Numbered from the stretch's first letter, positions 34,382 through 42,932 are shown. The stretch is 64,000 nt of DNA from Nocardioides halotolerans DSM 19273 (GCF_000422805.1 NZ_KE383923.1:133296-197295); one strand, 5' to 3'. Notes: a model not told the origin generated them from the sequence alone. A program made the numbers and translations.

Positions 34382-35285
34382 CGGTCCGGGTGATCACCAG
34401 GTTGGCCATGTCGACGACCGGCTGGTAGCCGATGGCGGCGTAGATCTTGTTGGACGTCGGGTTGGCCTGGTCGGTGAAGAGGCAGACCCGCGACCCGGCG
34501 TCGCGCAGCAGCCGCGAGACGTGGGCGGTGAGCGCGCTGCCGTAGCCCCGCCCGCGCTGCGGCCCCGGCGTGTAGACCGGACCCACCCGCGCGACGCCGA
34601 AGCTCGGCGCGTTGAAGCCGACCAGGCTGACCGGCGTGCCGAGCATGTCCTCCCACAGCCAGATCCGGCCGCCGGCGATCCGCTCGTCGATGTCGGCCTC
34701 CACGAACACCTCGCCGCCGCCCTCGGGCGCCAGCCGGCCCGCCTGCGCGGCCGCGTCGGTGTGGAACGCGCGGAACCACGCGAGGGCGAGCTCGGCGTCG
34801 CCCGGCAGCGCGACCCGGGCCCGTCCGTCGGGCGCCACCCGCGGCTCCACGAGCCGCTCCAGCACGTGCAGCCGGGTGTGCTCGTGGACGTGCGCGCGGC
34901 GACCGGTGCGCCGGGCCAGCTCGGTTGCGAGCAGCCGGGCCGCGGGCAGCGCGCCGTTGATGGCGCTCACGTCGTCACCCCGCTCGACCAACGCGGCCGC
35001 GACGAGCTCGACGGCGGGCTCGGGCAGCGGCAGCACGAAGAGGGGGTGCGGCGCGAACGACGCGGTCCGCATCACCACCCCGACCGGCTGCCCCGACCCC
35101 TCGTCCACGACGGTCAGCCACCAGCGCGGGTGTGCGGGCGGCTCGTCGGCGCGCTCGACCGCCTCGACGGCGTGCGCCGTGACGGTGGAGACCACCGTGC
35201 TGAGCACCGGGTCACGCTCCAGCAGCCCGCCCGAGCGGAGGAGGAAGGTGCGCGGGTCCTCGGTGAACTCGAGGGCGAACGTCAC
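34359..35285 (-). CDS. GNAT family N-acetyltransferase
   Basis: The 308-residue protein has a C-terminal GNAT domain. Its acetyl-CoA motif is Q-R-G-R-G-Y-G-S, then N-P-T-S-N-K-I-Y-A-A-I-G-Y, typical of the last GNAT helix and strand. The N-terminal half (to about 170) is a degenerate second GNAT-like domain. The substrate is unknown. GTG 35285 overlaps the stop of the GH2 gene (GTGA), so the two are cotranscribed. Confidence 0.85.
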   Translation of the reverse strand: MTFALEFTEDPRTFLLRSGGLLERDPVLSTVVSTVTAHAVEAVERADEPPAHPRWWLTVVDEGSGQPVGVVMRTASFAPHPLFVLPLPEPAVELVAAALVERGDDVSAINGALPAARLLATELARRTGRRAHVHEHTRLHVLERLVEPRVAPDGRARVALPGDAELALAWFRAFHTDAAAQAGRLAPEGGGEVFVEADIDERIAGGRIWLWEDMLGTPVSLVGFNAPSFGVARVGPVYTPGPQRGRGYGSALTAHVSRLLRDAGSRVCLFTDQANPTSNKIYAAIGYQPVVDMANLVITRTVTTAARA

Positions 35286-37186
35286 CCGGGCGACGTTAGT
35301 GGAATCGTCCAGACGGCTTCGCGGGTGATCCCGCTCGCGGTGGTCAGCCGCGCCCGCACGCCCGCGTGCTGCGGCGGACCGAAGCGGTAGGCGTAGGTCA
35401 CGTCGGCGAACCGTCCGAGCAGCGCCTCGACCGAGCGCACCCGGTGGCTGTGCGGCGCGAGCTCCCAGGCCTCCTCGGCCGACTCCCCCGCCGAGCCGTC
35501 GTCGCGGAGCAGCTCGACGAGCAGCGTCGCCTCGTCGGGTTCGCAGCCGTCGTGGGCGACGTGGACGTCGAGCCCGTTGAGGCCCTCGTCGACGAGCCAC
35601 ACCGCGGTCGGCTGCAACGTCGGCGCGAGGGCGAGGGCGGCCGGCTTCGGTCTGCCATCGGCGTCGAGGAGTCCCCAGCCGGCGCCCGGCACCACATCGC
35701 GCAACCACAGCACGATGCCGCCGCCGCAGCCGGAGTCGGGGCGCCGCCACTCGCCGAATACGTCCGCCATCACCTCGCCGCTGACCCGCTGCGCCTGGGG
35801 GCCGTCGGGGTCGACGTCCGCGCCGTAGCGCTGTCGCAGGTAGTGCTCGCGCACGTCGGCGAAGTCCCAGTCGGCGCCGTTGTCGCGAGGCACGCCGCCC
35901 TCGACCACCGGGTCGGTGAGGTTGCTGAAGGCGAGGCACTCGGCGGCGAACCCGACGCGGCTGTGCCGGACGTCGGGCAGGTCGCGCAGGTAGGCGCCGA
36001 CACCGAAGTACTGCCCGATCCCGGTGTCCACCCGGGTCACCGGGTCGCCACCGGACGGCGACGAGTCGACCCAGACCGCGTCGAGACCCGACGCCTCGAC
36101 GACCGGCCGCAGCAGCCCGGCCAGCTCCGCGGCGTACCCGGTCGACGGGCTCACCCCGAACATCGCCGCCTGCTGCTCGTGCTCGGCCGAGCCACAGACC
36201 ACGACCGTCGACGGGTGGCGCTCCAGCCGTCCGCACTGGTCGCGCACCTCGTCGCACGCGGTCGCGGCGAAGGTCTCGTCGGCGAGCGGGTAGTCGAACG
36301 TCGCGAACATCAGGTCCTGCCACACGAGCAGCCCCAGCTCGTCGCAGCGGTCGTGGAAGGCGTCGGACTCGTACGCCGCGACGCCGGGCACGCGGACCAG
36401 GTTGAGCCCGAGGTCGACCGCGGAGTCGAGCGCGTCGAGCGGACCCGGCGTCCAGATCGCGCCGCGACAGAAGATGCGGACCCCGTTGACCCACAGGTCG
36501 AGCGAGTCCTCCGATCGGTTCTCGACGGTGCGGAACCCGACGCGGCCGACGACCTCGCCGTCCACCACCACGTCGTGCAGCTTCGGGGTGCCGTGGGTGT
36601 GGGGCCACCAGAGCTCCGCGTCGGGGATCGCGATCCGGTCCCGTCCGCCGACCTCGACCACCCCCGTCGTGCCCTCGAGCCAGGAGCGGAGCCTGGGAGC
36701 GGGCGGTCCGGTGACGAGGGTGACCGGGCGGTGGGGACCGACCACCGGCGGGCCGGGTGAGAACCCGGGCGCGCGGCCGAGCAGCTGGGTGCGGACCCAG
36801 CGCAACCGGGCGTCCTCGACCAGCATGGTCCGCCAGCGCTGGCGCGGCTTGGCGGGCAGCGCGTCGAGCACCTCGGTGAGCGGGTGCACGACGATGCGCA
36901 CCTCGTGCTCCCCGGGCCCGAGCCCGCTCAGGGCGACCACCTGGCGCTCGAACATCGAGCGGCCCTCGGCCACGGGCATCCCGTCGACGAGCAGCTCCCA
37001 CACGGTTGCGATGCCGTCGACCTCGAGCCTCGCCGGCTCGGCGTCCAGCGTGATCCGGGCGACGTACTCGTGCCTGACCGCGTCGGCGTCCGGCCCCGGC
37101 TCGGGGGTCAGCCGTTCGAACCGGAGCTCCTGCCGCACGTGAGCAGGAAACCACGCTTGCTCCCCCACCGCCGGTTTGCACCGCAT
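35282..37186 (-). CDS. Glycoside hydrolase family 2 protein (beta-mannosidase-like)
   Basis: The 634-residue protein has the GH2 order: jelly-roll sugar-binding domain (about 20-150), immunoglobulin-like domain (about 160-235) and TIM barrel. The acid/base Glu is placed at C-G-S-A-E, where most members have N-E, and the nucleophile Glu at F-A-A-E-C. Both motifs are atypical, so activity or specificity may differ. There is no signal peptide, indicating an intracellular enzyme on short glycosides. ATG 37186 follows GGAGGG. It is coupled to a GNAT gene; no sugar transporter is nearby. Confidence 0.8.
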   Translation of the reverse strand: MRCKPAVGEQAWFPAHVRQELRFERLTPEPGPDADAVRHEYVARITLDAEPARLEVDGIATVWELLVDGMPVAEGRSMFERQVVALSGLGPGEHEVRIVVHPLTEVLDALPAKPRQRWRTMLVEDARLRWVRTQLLGRAPGFSPGPPVVGPHRPVTLVTGPPAPRLRSWLEGTTGVVEVGGRDRIAIPDAELWWPHTHGTPKLHDVVVDGEVVGRVGFRTVENRSEDSLDLWVNGVRIFCRGAIWTPGPLDALDSAVDLGLNLVRVPGVAAYESDAFHDRCDELGLLVWQDLMFATFDYPLADETFAATACDEVRDQCGRLERHPSTVVVCGSAEHEQQAAMFGVSPSTGYAAELAGLLRPVVEASGLDAVWVDSSPSGGDPVTRVDTGIGQYFGVGAYLRDLPDVRHSRVGFAAECLAFSNLTDPVVEGGVPRDNGADWDFADVREHYLRQRYGADVDPDGPQAQRVSGEVMADVFGEWRRPDSGCGGGIVLWLRDVVPGAGWGLLDADGRPKPAALALAPTLQPTAVWLVDEGLNGLDVHVAHDGCEPDEATLLVELLRDDGSAGESAEEAWELAPHSHRVRSVEALLGRFADVTYAYRFGPPQHAGVRARLTTASGITREAVWTIPLTSPG

Positions 37187-37258
37187 CCGACACCCTCCAC
37201 GGCTCAGATGTGGTGCAGATCCGTGACGAGGCACGCGAGGCCTCCGCCAGGCCACGAC

Positions 37259-37296
37259 TGCACCGCATTGGGGCGTCCAGGGCGCCCAGATGCTGC
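37259..37296 (-). terminator. Hairpin downstream of the carrier-protein operon
   Basis: CTGCACCGCAT and GGGCG pair with CGCCC and ATGC-TGCA around TCCAGG, 17 bases after the DUF1839 stop. It is imperfect, with small internal bulges. Position suggests termination of the six-gene operon. The remaining bases to 37187 contain further GTGCAG/CTGCAC inverted words and no gene. Confidence 0.35.
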
Positions 37297-37312
37297 ACTG
37301 TCGTGGAACGGG

Positions 37313-38269
37313 TCAGCCCACGAGCGAGTCGAGCTCACGCACCGCGGCGTCGTACGCCTCGGCCATCGGGCCGACCACGCCGGCCACGTCGAAGGCGCGC
37401 TGGCGGGCCAGCCGGAACAGCAGCATCTTCGAGCCGCCGACGACGTCGTCGAGCTGGGCGGCGGCCTTCTCGCCGTCCGGACCGAACAGCCAGCGCACGT
37501 GCCCGGCCAGCAGCTCCATCGAGGCGCCGACCATCCGCGGGTTGTGGAACGCGTAGGCGTTGTAGTCGGCGGTGGTGCCCTCGATCAGGGCCGGCAGGTC
37601 CGCCTCGAGCCGGGCGCTGAAGCGGGCGAACGGGTTGTCCGCCGGCCGGCGGGCGAGGTAGCCCGCCAGCACCTCGCGCGCGACGTCGCGCAGCGCGCCG
37701 CCGGTCGGCACCGGCCCCGCGCCGAGGCGGAGCAGCTCGACGTACGTCGGCAGGTGGCCGTCGCCGGAGTAGGTCGCGAAGAGCTTGTCGTAGTCCTCGC
37801 CGGAGAGCTCGTGGTAGCCGGTGTTGTGGAAGTAGCGCAGCACGCGCGCCTCATCGTCGATCGACTCCGCGATGATCGTCGACTTCACGTGCTCGGTGCG
37901 GTACGCCGTCGCGGCCACGTCGGGCAGGTAGAACGAGTCGACCTCGGGCATCACGGTCTGCCCGGCCGCCAGCCGGGTGGCGATCAGCGTCGGGAAGCCG
38001 CGATAGGGCTGCACCTCGTGCAGGTCGATGCCGTAGAGCCGGAAGAGGTCGTCGGGCGTCGGCTTGAAGAACGTCCACTGGTCGAGCTCGAAGTCGGCGG
38101 CGACCGCGCCGCCCATCATCGCGTCGGCCTCGAGACCGGCGGCGTGCACGAGCTCGACGAGGCAGTCGACGTAGCAGTTGGTCTCGGAGTAGGTGCGCTC
38201 GTCGCCGTGGATCGGGTGCCCGACATAGGTCGCCGGGTCGAGGTCGAGGAGGCTGACGCGCTCACCCAC
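37313..38269 (-). CDS. DUF1839 family protein, predicted papain-like acyltransferase
   Basis: The 318-residue protein shows the DUF1839 signature: E-T-N-C32-Y-V-D-C, D-Q-W-T-F-F-K-P, E-V-D111-S-F-Y-L-P-D117 and R-T-E-H127-V-K. The ordered Cys, Asp and His resemble the BtrH N-terminal (papain-like) acyltransferase fold, in which an acyl group moves from a carrier protein to an amine. That relation is my inference from motif order. Being last in an operon with a carrier protein and its ligase, it is a good candidate for the transferase or release enzyme. Its start overlaps the hydrolase gene by eight bases. Confidence 0.8.
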   Translation of the reverse strand: MGERVSLLDLDPATYVGHPIHGDERTYSETNCYVDCLVELVHAAGLEADAMMGGAVAADFELDQWTFFKPTPDDLFRLYGIDLHEVQPYRGFPTLIATRLAAGQTVMPEVDSFYLPDVAATAYRTEHVKSTIIAESIDDEARVLRYFHNTGYHELSGEDYDKLFATYSGDGHLPTYVELLRLGAGPVPTGGALRDVAREVLAGYLARRPADNPFARFSARLEADLPALIEGTTADYNAYAFHNPRMVGASMELLAGHVRWLFGPDGEKAAAQLDDVVGGSKMLLFRLARQRAFDVAGVVGPMAEAYDAAVRELDSLVG

Positions 38270-40004
38270 GGCGGGCGTCCTCGGTGCGGTGGCCGGTCAG
38301 GGATCGGTGGAGGAACATCGTCGCCTTCTCGTAGCCCACGAGCTGCGCGGGTCTGGTCAGCAGGGAGTGGTCGAGGTCGCGCCGGGACTCGAATCCGAAG
38401 CCCCGCCGGCGCCGCATCCACCACAGCAGCGGACGCAGCGCGTAGACCTCGGTGAAGTGCTGCGCGTCGTCGGGGCAGGCGATGATCTCGACCGCGGTGC
38501 CGCGGCTCAGCACTCGCCACGGCACCAGCAGCGGAGCGTGCCAGAGCGCGACCTCGCGGTAGATCCGCCACAGCCCGCCGGCGAGGATCCGCCGCCGGCG
38601 CGCGAGCGCGGCGAACGGCCGGTTGGGCAGCATCGCCGCGCGCCGCCGGTCGGTGTAGACCGGGGATCCCTTGGCCGCGGGGTAGAGGGTCAGCCGCGGG
38701 TTGATCGCGAAGACCGCGTCGACGTGCTCCCACATGGCGACCTCGAACGCCGAGTAGGAGCCCGAGCACAGCCCGACGATGCCGACCTGCGCGCCGTCGC
38801 CCGCGAGCTCGGTGACGACGTGGCGCATGTCGTCGATCCACTCCGGCGCGAAGGCGCGGTCGTCGACCGCCCCCGGCCGGGTCGGGCTGTCGCCCACACC
38901 GCTCTGGTCGATCCGGACGACGCGGTAGCCCAGCGCCGCCCACCGGCGTCCCCACTCGACCCAGCGCCGACCCGGGCCGATGTGGTGCTCGGCCGCCACG
39001 TTGACGAGCACCACCCAGGGCGCCGGCCCGGCCTCGGGGCGCAGGTCTGCCGGCTCGTCCGCGAACCCGACGATGCGGTCGGGTCCGAGCCGGACGAGGC
39101 GCTCGCGGACGGGCACGGAGCCGTCGGGCCCGGAGCCGACCAGCACGGCGTGCTCGCCGTCGGGCGCCTTGACCGGCACCGCGGGCTCGTCCTGGACGCC
39201 GGCGGTCAGCCACCCGACCACCTGCCGCAGGGCGTCCTGGGGCACCACGCTGAGCTCGGGAGGTACGTCGAGCAGCTGGCCCTGGGCGGTCGCCGCACCG
39301 GTCTCGAGCCGCTCCTGCTCGAGACGCGCGACGATCGCCGGGGGCGCCGGCCGGTCGGTGCGGGCCAGCAGCAGCACCCGGTCGGCCAGCTGACGCTCGC
39401 TGGTGAGCTTTCCGAGGTCGACGTCACGCAGCTGTGCGGCGGTCGCGGCGTCGTACTGGAAGCCGGGGGTGTGACGGAGCCCGTCGTCGGGTGCCTCGAG
39501 GGCGGTCTCGCCGAAGCCGTGGAGTGCCTCGCCCTCGCGGAGGAAGGTGCGGCCGGACAGGCACGGGTCCCAGCAGACCAGCGACGAGAAGGGCGCCGAC
39601 GCCGCGGCCTGCACCGCCGCCAGGGTCGCGCCGAGCCGCATGCCGACCGCGGCCACGCCGGGCGCGCCGAGGTCGAGGAGGTACTGCCGGGCCGCCTCGA
39701 TGCTCGCCAGCCAGGCCGGCACCCGGTCGGGGTCGTCCTGCAGTCCGGCGGAGTCGCCCGTGCCGTCGTAGTCGAAGCGCAGCGCGACGATGCCCGCCTC
39801 GGCGAGCTGCTCGGCCAGGCGCCGGAAGGTGCGGTGCGCGGCGCGCCCCTCCTCCCCCATCGGTGGGCACAGGACCGCCCCGCCGCGGGCGAGACCGCCG
39901 GCCGGGCGCGAGACCCAGCCGTGGAGCGGGCGCGACTCCGGCCCGAACCAGACCTGGGTGTGCTCGGGTCCGTCGGCGTCCTGCTCGTGTCCCCCCATGG
40001 GCAT
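38262..40004 (-). CDS. Tandem alpha/beta-hydrolase protein
   Basis: The 580-residue protein has two alpha/beta-hydrolase domains. The first (about 20-270) resembles exosortase A-associated hydrolases; its nucleophile elbow reads G121-M-R-L-G, with Arg instead of Ser, so it is probably inactive or structural. The second (about 325-570) has G411-L-C-S-G, a Cys nucleophile elbow as in dienelactone-hydrolase-like enzymes, with a late D-D-A-Q-H-F that could supply Asp/His. In this operon it may act as a thioesterase or acyltransferase on the carrier-bound product (inference). Confidence 0.78.
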   Translation of the reverse strand: MPMGGHEQDADGPEHTQVWFGPESRPLHGWVSRPAGGLARGGAVLCPPMGEEGRAAHRTFRRLAEQLAEAGIVALRFDYDGTGDSAGLQDDPDRVPAWLASIEAARQYLLDLGAPGVAAVGMRLGATLAAVQAAASAPFSSLVCWDPCLSGRTFLREGEALHGFGETALEAPDDGLRHTPGFQYDAATAAQLRDVDLGKLTSERQLADRVLLLARTDRPAPPAIVARLEQERLETGAATAQGQLLDVPPELSVVPQDALRQVVGWLTAGVQDEPAVPVKAPDGEHAVLVGSGPDGSVPVRERLVRLGPDRIVGFADEPADLRPEAGPAPWVVLVNVAAEHHIGPGRRWVEWGRRWAALGYRVVRIDQSGVGDSPTRPGAVDDRAFAPEWIDDMRHVVTELAGDGAQVGIVGLCSGSYSAFEVAMWEHVDAVFAINPRLTLYPAAKGSPVYTDRRRAAMLPNRPFAALARRRRILAGGLWRIYREVALWHAPLLVPWRVLSRGTAVEIIACPDDAQHFTEVYALRPLLWWMRRRRGFGFESRRDLDHSLLTRPAQLVGYEKATMFLHRSLTGHRTEDARRG

Positions 40005-40013
40005 CGCGGCGCG

Positions 40014-40955
40014 CTAGAGAGCCAGCGCGGACCGCACCTCCTCGGGCCAGGCGTCGAGGTCGGTGCCGTGCACGGCGAACAGGGCCAGCGTGATCCGGTC
40101 GAGGCCGAAGCCGATGCACGCGCTGTGCGCCGGCGTCCCGTCGGCCAGGTGCAGGCCGAAGGTGTGCCCGAAGTGGTCCTCGTGGTAGTTCGACGACCCG
40201 ATAGCGGTCGGCCGCACCTCGGTGAGGTCGACGCACATCTCGTACTTCAGCGCGGACTCGAGCTGGTTGGCGGCGAGCATGCGGCCCACCCGCCCGAAGA
40301 ACGGGTCGTTGGCGGCCTCGGAGCGCACCGGGAGCCCGAGCTCGGTCAGCGCCGCGAGGCCGCGCTGCAGCCAGTCGTCGCGGTGGGCGAGCGACTGCTC
40401 GGGCGTGCCGATCCGGACGAACTCGTAGATCCGGAAGATCTGCATGCGGGCCGGGTCGAGGCTCGGCTCGTGGCGGAAGGACCAGCCGCTGCACTCCTCG
40501 TCGACCCCCTCGGCCGGCACGTCCTGGGCCAGCGTGCCGTAGAGCGGGTGGCACACCGACGACGGCAGCACCACCTCGGCCGGCGTCAGGTGGGCCGTCC
40601 AGTCGCCACCCTGCTCGAGCACCTCGAGCAGCGCGCGGTGCTCCTTGTCGCCGCCGGTGAACACGTCGATCGACCCGACCAGGTCGGGGAACGAGCGGAC
40701 GTAGTCGGTCTTGAGGAACTCCTCGCGCGGCATGATCGGCGGGAACCAGCGCTGCGTCGCGTGGGTGGCGACCCGCTTGCCCATCACGTGGCCCTCGACC
40801 CCGCGCAGCACCCGCTCCCACGCCCAGGAGCGGTGGTGGACGCCGTCGACGGCCGTGAGGTGGATGACGCCGCCGTCGACCAGCGCCTCGCGCAGGTCGT
40901 CGGGCGTGGCGTACGGCGCGGGCGTGCGCTCGACCTGCTCCCCCGCCACCGACAT
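40014..40955 (-). CDS. Amino acid:[carrier protein] ligase (class II aaRS homologue)
   Basis: The 313-residue protein is a truncated class II synthetase core without a tRNA-binding domain, like the ligases of Bradyrhizobium and Agrobacterium that activate glycine or alanine with ATP and load it on a carrier protein. Motif 2 is F-R-H-E-P-S...F-R-I-Y-E and motif 3 is G-F-G-L-D-R. C135, E178 and C280 match in order and spacing the Cys-Glu-Cys zinc site of that family and of archaeal-type SerRS. The start shares a base with the upstream stop (TGATG), and the carrier-protein and PPTase genes lie in the same operon. Confidence 0.88.
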   Translation of the reverse strand: MSVAGEQVERTPAPYATPDDLREALVDGGVIHLTAVDGVHHRSWAWERVLRGVEGHVMGKRVATHATQRWFPPIMPREEFLKTDYVRSFPDLVGSIDVFTGGDKEHRALLEVLEQGGDWTAHLTPAEVVLPSSVCHPLYGTLAQDVPAEGVDEECSGWSFRHEPSLDPARMQIFRIYEFVRIGTPEQSLAHRDDWLQRGLAALTELGLPVRSEAANDPFFGRVGRMLAANQLESALKYEMCVDLTEVRPTAIGSSNYHEDHFGHTFGLHLADGTPAHSACIGFGLDRITLALFAVHGTDLDAWPEEVRSALAL

Positions 40956-42115
40956 CAGGACTCCCGTTGCATGAGCGCGAGCTGGGCGGTGTTGCCGGCG
41001 ATCCGGTCGTTGTTGACCATCACGGCGGCACCGTGCGCGTCGCGCAGGATGCGGCCCAGCGAGTACTCGGAGTCCTCGCGGTACCCCTGGATGCCGCAGA
41101 TCAGCAGGGCCTGGTTGACGACGTCGACCACCTCGGTGGACGCCGAGATCTTCAAGGTGTTGATCGCCACCATGAAGTCGATCGCGCTGGTCGCCTCGGG
41201 GTCGTCCATGATCGAGAGGTAGCGGGTCATCAGGGAGTCGACGGTCGCCGCGAACTCCTGGCGGGTGACCATCAGCGCCGCCAGCCGGGTCGCGCCCGGC
41301 GGCACCGTGCCGGGGTCCTTGCGCGCGGCCTTCTGGACGAAGCGCTGGGCCCGCCACGAGGCCTCCTCGGCCAGGCCGAGCCACAGCGACGACCACAGCA
41401 GGTGGGCGGTCGGGAGCATCGTCTGGGCCGAGACGTCGCCGAACGGGTCGTCGAGGATCAGCATCGCGTCGCCCGAGGCCGTGAGCGTGAAGCCGAGCGA
41501 GCACGTGCCACGGAACCCCATCGTGTCCCAGCCGCTGAGCGGCTCGAGGGTCACCGCGTTGCTCTCGCAGACCGCGAGCACCTGGTCGCTGGGCGGGCTG
41601 TCGGCGTCGCGGCGCGCGGTCGTGAAGATCGCGTCGGCGTACTGCCCGTAGGAGATGACCGGCGCCTGCTTGGTCAGCGTGAACCCGCCGGCGTCGTCGC
41701 GCTCGACGTAGCAGCTGGAGCTGCGGGTGTTGCCGCCGATGCCGATCTCGGTCGTCGCCGACGCGAGCAGCAGCTGGTCGGCGGCGACCCGGCGGGCGTA
41801 GTCGCGCAGCGCCTCCGAGCGGCCGTGCCGGACCAGGCACGCCACCTGGATGTGGTGCATCGCCAGGATCATCGCCGAGGAGGCGCAGTAGCGGCCGACG
41901 GTGCGGACCACCGCGGCCGCGGTGCGCAGGTCGTGGCCGAGGCCGCCGAGGTCGGTCGGCACCAGCGCGCCGAGCAGCCCCTCGGCCCGGAAGGCGTCGA
42001 TGGTCTCCTTCGGGAACCGCGCCTGGACGTCGACGTCCGCTGCGTGGATTGCCGCGGTCTCCCTGCCGATGCGGTGGGCGAGGGCGGTGACCTCCTCGAG
42101 CGACGCCTGGGCCAT
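40955..42115 (-). CDS. Acyl-CoA dehydrogenase homologue of the carrier-protein operon
   Basis: The 386-residue flavoprotein has the acyl-CoA dehydrogenase fold, with A-T-T-E-I-G-I-G-G, W-D-T-M-G-F-R-G-T-C-S and I-C-G-I-Q-G-Y. Where fatty-acyl enzymes have the catalytic Glu in Y-E-G-T, this one has V-N-N-D-R, so a different base or reaction is likely. In context the substrate may be the aminoacyl group on the carrier protein, which could be oxidised or desaturated (inference). It overlaps both neighbours by TGATG junctions. Confidence 0.85.
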   Translation of the reverse strand: MAQASLEEVTALAHRIGRETAAIHAADVDVQARFPKETIDAFRAEGLLGALVPTDLGGLGHDLRTAAAVVRTVGRYCASSAMILAMHHIQVACLVRHGRSEALRDYARRVAADQLLLASATTEIGIGGNTRSSSCYVERDDAGGFTLTKQAPVISYGQYADAIFTTARRDADSPPSDQVLAVCESNAVTLEPLSGWDTMGFRGTCSLGFTLTASGDAMLILDDPFGDVSAQTMLPTAHLLWSSLWLGLAEEASWRAQRFVQKAARKDPGTVPPGATRLAALMVTRQEFAATVDSLMTRYLSIMDDPEATSAIDFMVAINTLKISASTEVVDVVNQALLICGIQGYREDSEYSLGRILRDAHGAAVMVNNDRIAGNTAQLALMQRES

Positions 42116-42387
42116 CACGCGCTCGCCACGGACGCGCCGTCGACCCCGAGCTCGCTCAGGGCGTCGCGGATGTTGGCGATGGAGGCGAAGGTGCTCTTCT
42201 TCAGCATCTGCTGGGGGAACTCCAGGTCCCACTCGTCCTCGCAGGCCAGCATCACCGTGACCGAGGCGTGCGAGGTCATGCCCGCGCCGTACAGGTCGTC
42301 GGTGTCGGACAGGGACGAGACGTCGACACCGAGCCGGGCGTGCTCGGCGAGGAGCCCGCGGATGGTGTCGGTCACTGACTGCGTCAT
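42115..42387 (-). CDS. Acyl/aminoacyl carrier protein
   Basis: This 90-residue acidic four-helix carrier protein has the predicted phosphopantetheine serine S39 in G-A-G-M-T-S-H-A-S. That motif differs from the D-S-L of fatty acid ACP and matches the carrier proteins paired with aa:CP ligases (G-L/M-x-S-x-A-S). Its start overlaps the stop of the PPTase gene (ATGA), and its stop overlaps the dehydrogenase start. It is the expected acceptor of the amino acid activated by the ligase two genes downstream. Confidence 0.88.
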   Translation of the reverse strand: MTQSVTDTIRGLLAEHARLGVDVSSLSDTDDLYGAGMTSHASVTVMLACEDEWDLEFPQQMLKKSTFASIANIRDALSELGVDGASVASA

Positions 42388-42827
42388 GGTGCGTCTCTCG
42401 GTTCGGTGGTGGGTGCCGGGGTGGGTTCGGTGGGCTGGGCTGGATCGGTGAGGGCGACGGCGACCGCCAGCGCGCAGTCGCCGGTGTGGCTCAGGCTGAC
42501 GTCGATCGGGCCGATGCCCGCGGCCGCGGCCAGGGTGGCCGCCAGGCCGGAGAGGTGGACGACGGGCCGGCCGGCGGCGGTGGCGATCTCGACCTCGCGC
42601 GGGTCGACCCCGTCAGCGGTGCCGATCACCTTGAGCACCGCCTCCTTCGCGGCGAAGCGGGCCGCCAGCGAGGCGGCGCCGCCGAGGCGGCCGGCCTCCT
42701 GCTCGACGGGGGTGTAGACGCGGTCGAGGTAGCGGTCGCCGAAGTCGCGGATCGCGTCCGTGACGTCGTCGATCCGCTGCAGGTCACACCCCGTCCGAGC
42801 TCGGGGCGCAGTGATGGGTGCCCGCAT
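42384..42827 (-). CDS. Holo-ACP synthase-type phosphopantetheinyl transferase
   Basis: The protein is about 147 residues from ATG 42827, with a possible in-frame TTG four codons upstream. It has the AcpS motifs: G-C-D-L-Q-R-I near the N-terminus (metal-binding Asp), A-R-F-A-A-K-E-A-V-L-K and a C-terminal S-L-S-H-T-G. It has a Pro/Thr-rich tail. As first gene of the operon and coupled to the carrier protein, it is probably a dedicated enzyme adding phosphopantetheine to S39 of that protein. The cell will have a separate housekeeping AcpS elsewhere (inference). Confidence 0.86.
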   Translation of the reverse strand: MRAPITAPRARTGCDLQRIDDVTDAIRDFGDRYLDRVYTPVEQEAGRLGGAASLAARFAAKEAVLKVIGTADGVDPREVEIATAAGRPVVHLSGLAATLAAAAGIGPIDVSLSHTGDCALAVAVALTDPAQPTEPTPAPTTEPRDAP

Positions 42828-42932
42828 GGGTGGTTCCAACCCCCGATCTGTCGCACCCCATGATGCGCGCTGGAAATGCTAACGGTGCAGGTGGTGAGCT
42901 TTCTCGTTTTCCGGGGCAGGCGCGCTGACACC

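Noticed and set aside
40014-40955. Seryl-tRNA synthetase
   Set aside because: The N-terminal tRNA-binding coiled coil is absent, length is about 313 residues, and a carrier protein and PPTase are in the same operon, which fits an amino acid:[carrier protein] ligase.
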